Source: Spirochaetales bacterium
Lineage (GTDB): Bacteria; Spirochaetota; Spirochaetia; DSM-27196; SLST01
Length of the DNA: 9,004 nucleotides
Direction of reading: 5' to 3'
Assembly: GCA_028284845.1 (NCBI GenBank)
Contig: JANQQY010000075.1
Coordinates: 1 to 9,004, forward strand
Position 1 is the first letter of the stretch, and each line of letters starts with the position of its first letter. The translations under genes and the position numbers were made by a program. Below are positions 7,836 through 9,004 of this stretch, piece by piece. The notes under the pieces are model-generated. The model had not been told where the DNA came from and searched no databases. It saw nothing but the letters and a program-made list of their open reading frames with translations.

Positions 7836-8423
7836 AGCGAAGCGTCGAATCAAAGAGAACAACTCAATTTCATATCTGACGCTAAGTCAGCTTTCCAATT
7901 TCTAGAGGACTATGCCTACGCCGTAGTCGACGAAAAAGCAACTTTCTTGCGTTACGAAGGAGTGCTGGGATTTGTGAACATTTTTCACGGACGTCAGTCA
8001 TACGAAGTTGGCGTTGAGTTTGGCCCTCCGGATAACCCAGAAGAAGAGGTGTTTTTTATGGGCGATTTGATAAGCCTTGACAATAAGTCAGAAGCCGCGG
8101 GCTACTTCAGACCGACTGCGGATACGCCGGAGGCTGTCGAAGTCCATCTAAAAAAGCAGGCCCAAATTTTCAAGGACTACGGGAAACGAATTCTTAACGG
8201 AGACAAGACGATCTGGGTCGATCTTCAGAAAGAGCAAAGCAGACGATCTATAGCGTACTGGCGAGACGTCGAATTGAGACGAGCCCGGGTGAATGCGTCG
8301 CAAGCGTTTCGCTCAAAACGATATCAGGACTACATCGACTATCTTGCTGCCTTTGAGGACAAGCTAACGAGCAGTGAGAAAAAGAAAATTGAGTATGCGC
8401 GAAAACACATTGACGGGCTATGA
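7833..8423 (+). CDS. Probable immunity protein for the Rhs toxin tip
   Basis: A 196-aa acidic-to-neutral soluble protein beginning MSEASNQREQLNFISDAKSA with no signal peptide or membrane segment, so it is probably cytoplasmic. The ATG at 7833-7835 shares its A with the toxin stop TGA (TGATG), and no good Shine-Dalgarno precedes it, which points to translation coupled to the toxin gene. An in-frame TTG at 7809 would add eight residues inside the toxin frame, but it is the weaker choice. The N-terminal half is alpha/beta (FQFLEDYAYAVV, FLRYEGVLGFVNIFHG, YEVGVEFG, VFFMGDLISL); the C-terminal half is helical and charged, ending SEKKKIEYARKHIDGL. I recognise no named immunity family. Its role is inferred from position; about 47% GC sets it apart from the Rhs body. 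Confidence 0.75.
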   Translation: MSEASNQREQLNFISDAKSAFQFLEDYAYAVVDEKATFLRYEGVLGFVNIFHGRQSYEVGVEFGPPDNPEEEVFFMGDLISLDNKSEAAGYFRPTADTPEAVEVHLKKQAQIFKDYGKRILNGDKTIWVDLQKEQSRRSIAYWRDVELRRARVNASQAFRSKRYQDYIDYLAAFEDKLTSSEKKKIEYARKHIDGL

Positions 8424-8657
8424 AGTCGCGTGATCTATCTACGGTCTATGGCAACCGTCACGGGTGTTGATCCCGAAGCAGTCTGACTGAGAAGCCAAAC
8501 TGAACGCTCTGGGTACTTGGTTGTTCGTCGACGTAGACAGGGATCCATATGTCGAGATGCCGTTGAAGGGGGTACTATCGATTTTGGTGGATTGAAGGAA
8601 TGAAAGAAATGGGGCATAGCGTTCGGATAACGACCAAATCATCTGAAGGAGTTACCT
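8424..8657 (+). other. Intergenic region; no supported gene, possible IS left end
   Basis: These 234 bases lie between the immunity stop and the transposase start. Two small overlapping minus-strand frames exist (8435-8617 and 8439-8642) but have no recognisable product or ribosome-binding site. I see a short perfect inverted repeat CAGTC-T-GACTG (8479-8489), a CGTCGACG palindrome (8526-8533) and a direct repeat TTGAAGG (8563-8569, 8592-8598). None has a U-tract or looks like a rho-independent terminator. The left terminal inverted repeat of the IS should lie in here, probably in the last 120 bases, but its partner is beyond the window and I cannot fix its edge. Confidence 0.4.
8645..8651 (+). 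promoter_or_regulatory. Ribosome-binding site of the transposase
   Basis: GAAGGAG sits six bases before the ATG at 8658, a near-consensus Shine-Dalgarno with good spacing. It supports that ATG over any alternative start for the transposase. Confidence 0.8.
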
Positions 8658-9004
8658 ATGCCCCAAGATCAGTCTATCGAGAATGGGTCGTTGCCGACAA
8701 GCATGCAGGAGGCCGATGCCGCGCTGTGGGAAGTTGCCCGAAGTGGAACACAACGGCTACTGCAGGCAGCGCTTGAAGCGGAGATCGAGTCGCACATTGT
8801 GAAGCATGCAGATGTTCGTGATGAGCACGGGAGACGAACTGTGGTACGAAACGGGCATGCGCCTGAGCGTAGCATTCTCACCGGGGTTGGCCCGGTTGAA
8901 ATCTCACGGCCGCGAGTTGACGAGCGTGCCGCGATGGCGCAGGACGCGGACCACCAGCAGTTCTCAAGCGGGGTGCTGCCACGGTTTCTGCGCCGGACCC
9001 CGAC
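8658..9004 (+). CDS. IS256-family (mutator-type) transposase, 3' partial
   Basis: The reading frame starts at ATG 8658 (MPQDQSIENGSLPTSMQEAD) and runs through the window end without a stop, giving 115 codons. It shows the N-terminal signature of IS256-family DDE transposases: LLQAALEAEIESHI (the 'll..al..E...yl' helix), then HGRRTVVRNGHAPERSILT, GVGPVEISRPRV (matching RNG..R..T..G...I..PR.R) and FSSGVLPRFLRRTP. The catalytic DDE residues lie further on, outside the window. Full-length members are about 400 aa, so roughly 290 residues are missing here. The enzyme cuts and joins the IS ends through a circular intermediate. The visible part has no frameshift. GC content looks similar to the Rhs body. 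Confidence 0.9.
   Translation, partial: MPQDQSIENGSLPTSMQEADAALWEVARSGTQRLLQAALEAEIESHIVKHADVRDEHGRRTVVRNGHAPERSILTGVGPVEISRPRVDERAAMAQDADHQQFSSGVLPRFLRRTP

Larger units (their letters stand above)
8600..9004 (+). mobile_element. IS256-family insertion sequence, left part
   Basis: The element is inferred from the transposase. The left edge given here is approximate: IS256 elements usually carry about 50-150 bp before the transposase, so the true end could lie anywhere between about 8500 and 8640. No terminal inverted repeat or target duplication can be paired because the right end lies outside. It is inserted just downstream of the toxin-immunity pair, in the same orientation. Confidence 0.6.

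Noticed and set aside
8461..8490. Possible terminator after the immunity gene (CGGG...CCCG at about 8461-8475, and CAGTC-T-GACTG).
   Set aside because: The stems are only 4-5 bp and no T-run follows, so a rho-independent terminator is not supported.
8521..8600. Possible sigma-70 promoter for the transposase (TTGTTC or TTGAAG as -35).
   Set aside because: No acceptable -10 hexamer lies 16-18 bases downstream of either candidate.
8439..8642. Small minus-strand frames (60 and 67 codons) between the immunity gene and the transposase.
   Set aside because: They overlap each other in different frames, show no ribosome-binding site or recognisable product, and probably include IS end sequence.

Overview
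The window is dominated by one very large open reading frame, the 3' part of an Rhs/YD-repeat polymorphic toxin gene. It is followed immediately by a small gene in the position and with the overlap expected of its immunity gene, then by about 230 bp of non-coding DNA and the start of an IS256-family (mutator-type) transposase that runs off the right edge. Everything supported lies on the plus strand.

Layout. Bases 1-7833: Rhs/YD-repeat protein, 5' end outside the window. In order it shows the end of an Ig-like module, a fibronectin-III-like module, a ZU5-like beta-rich region ending in HFTDFSV, the entry to the Rhs shell, about 1,700 residues of YD repeats interrupted near the end by a beta-sandwich-like insertion, the Rhs-associated core ending in an exact PxxxxDPxGL motif, a roughly 165-residue GC-rich pre-toxin region, and a C-terminal toxin-like tip of about 100 residues. 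Bases 7833-8423: a 196-aa probable immunity protein whose ATG overlaps the toxin stop codon (TGATG). Bases 8424-8657: no convincing gene. Bases 8658-9004: the first 115 codons of an IS256-family transposase with a good ribosome-binding site.

How the parts fit. By analogy with characterised Rhs and WapA-type proteins, the YD repeats would build a hollow shell that encloses the C-terminal toxin. Self-cleavage after DPTGL would release the tip inside the shell, and the toxin would be delivered to a competing cell. The neighbouring small gene would protect the producer, and translational coupling would make sure it is expressed with the toxin. The adhesion-type modules at the N-terminal side suggest a surface or secreted protein rather than a short PAAR-led type VI effector, but the N-terminus and any signal peptide or PAAR domain lie outside the window.

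Organism. Hand counts on sampled 60-base lines give about 59% GC in the Rhs body and about 47% in the immunity gene, so the host is probably a moderately GC-rich bacterium. No gene here is taxonomically diagnostic. A free-living spirochaete or another environmental Gram-negative would be compatible, but that is a guess. The strongest candidate for something undescribed is the toxin tip plus immunity pair at about 7500-8423: I recognise neither domain by name, the GC content drops at its left edge, and a transposon flanks it on the right.
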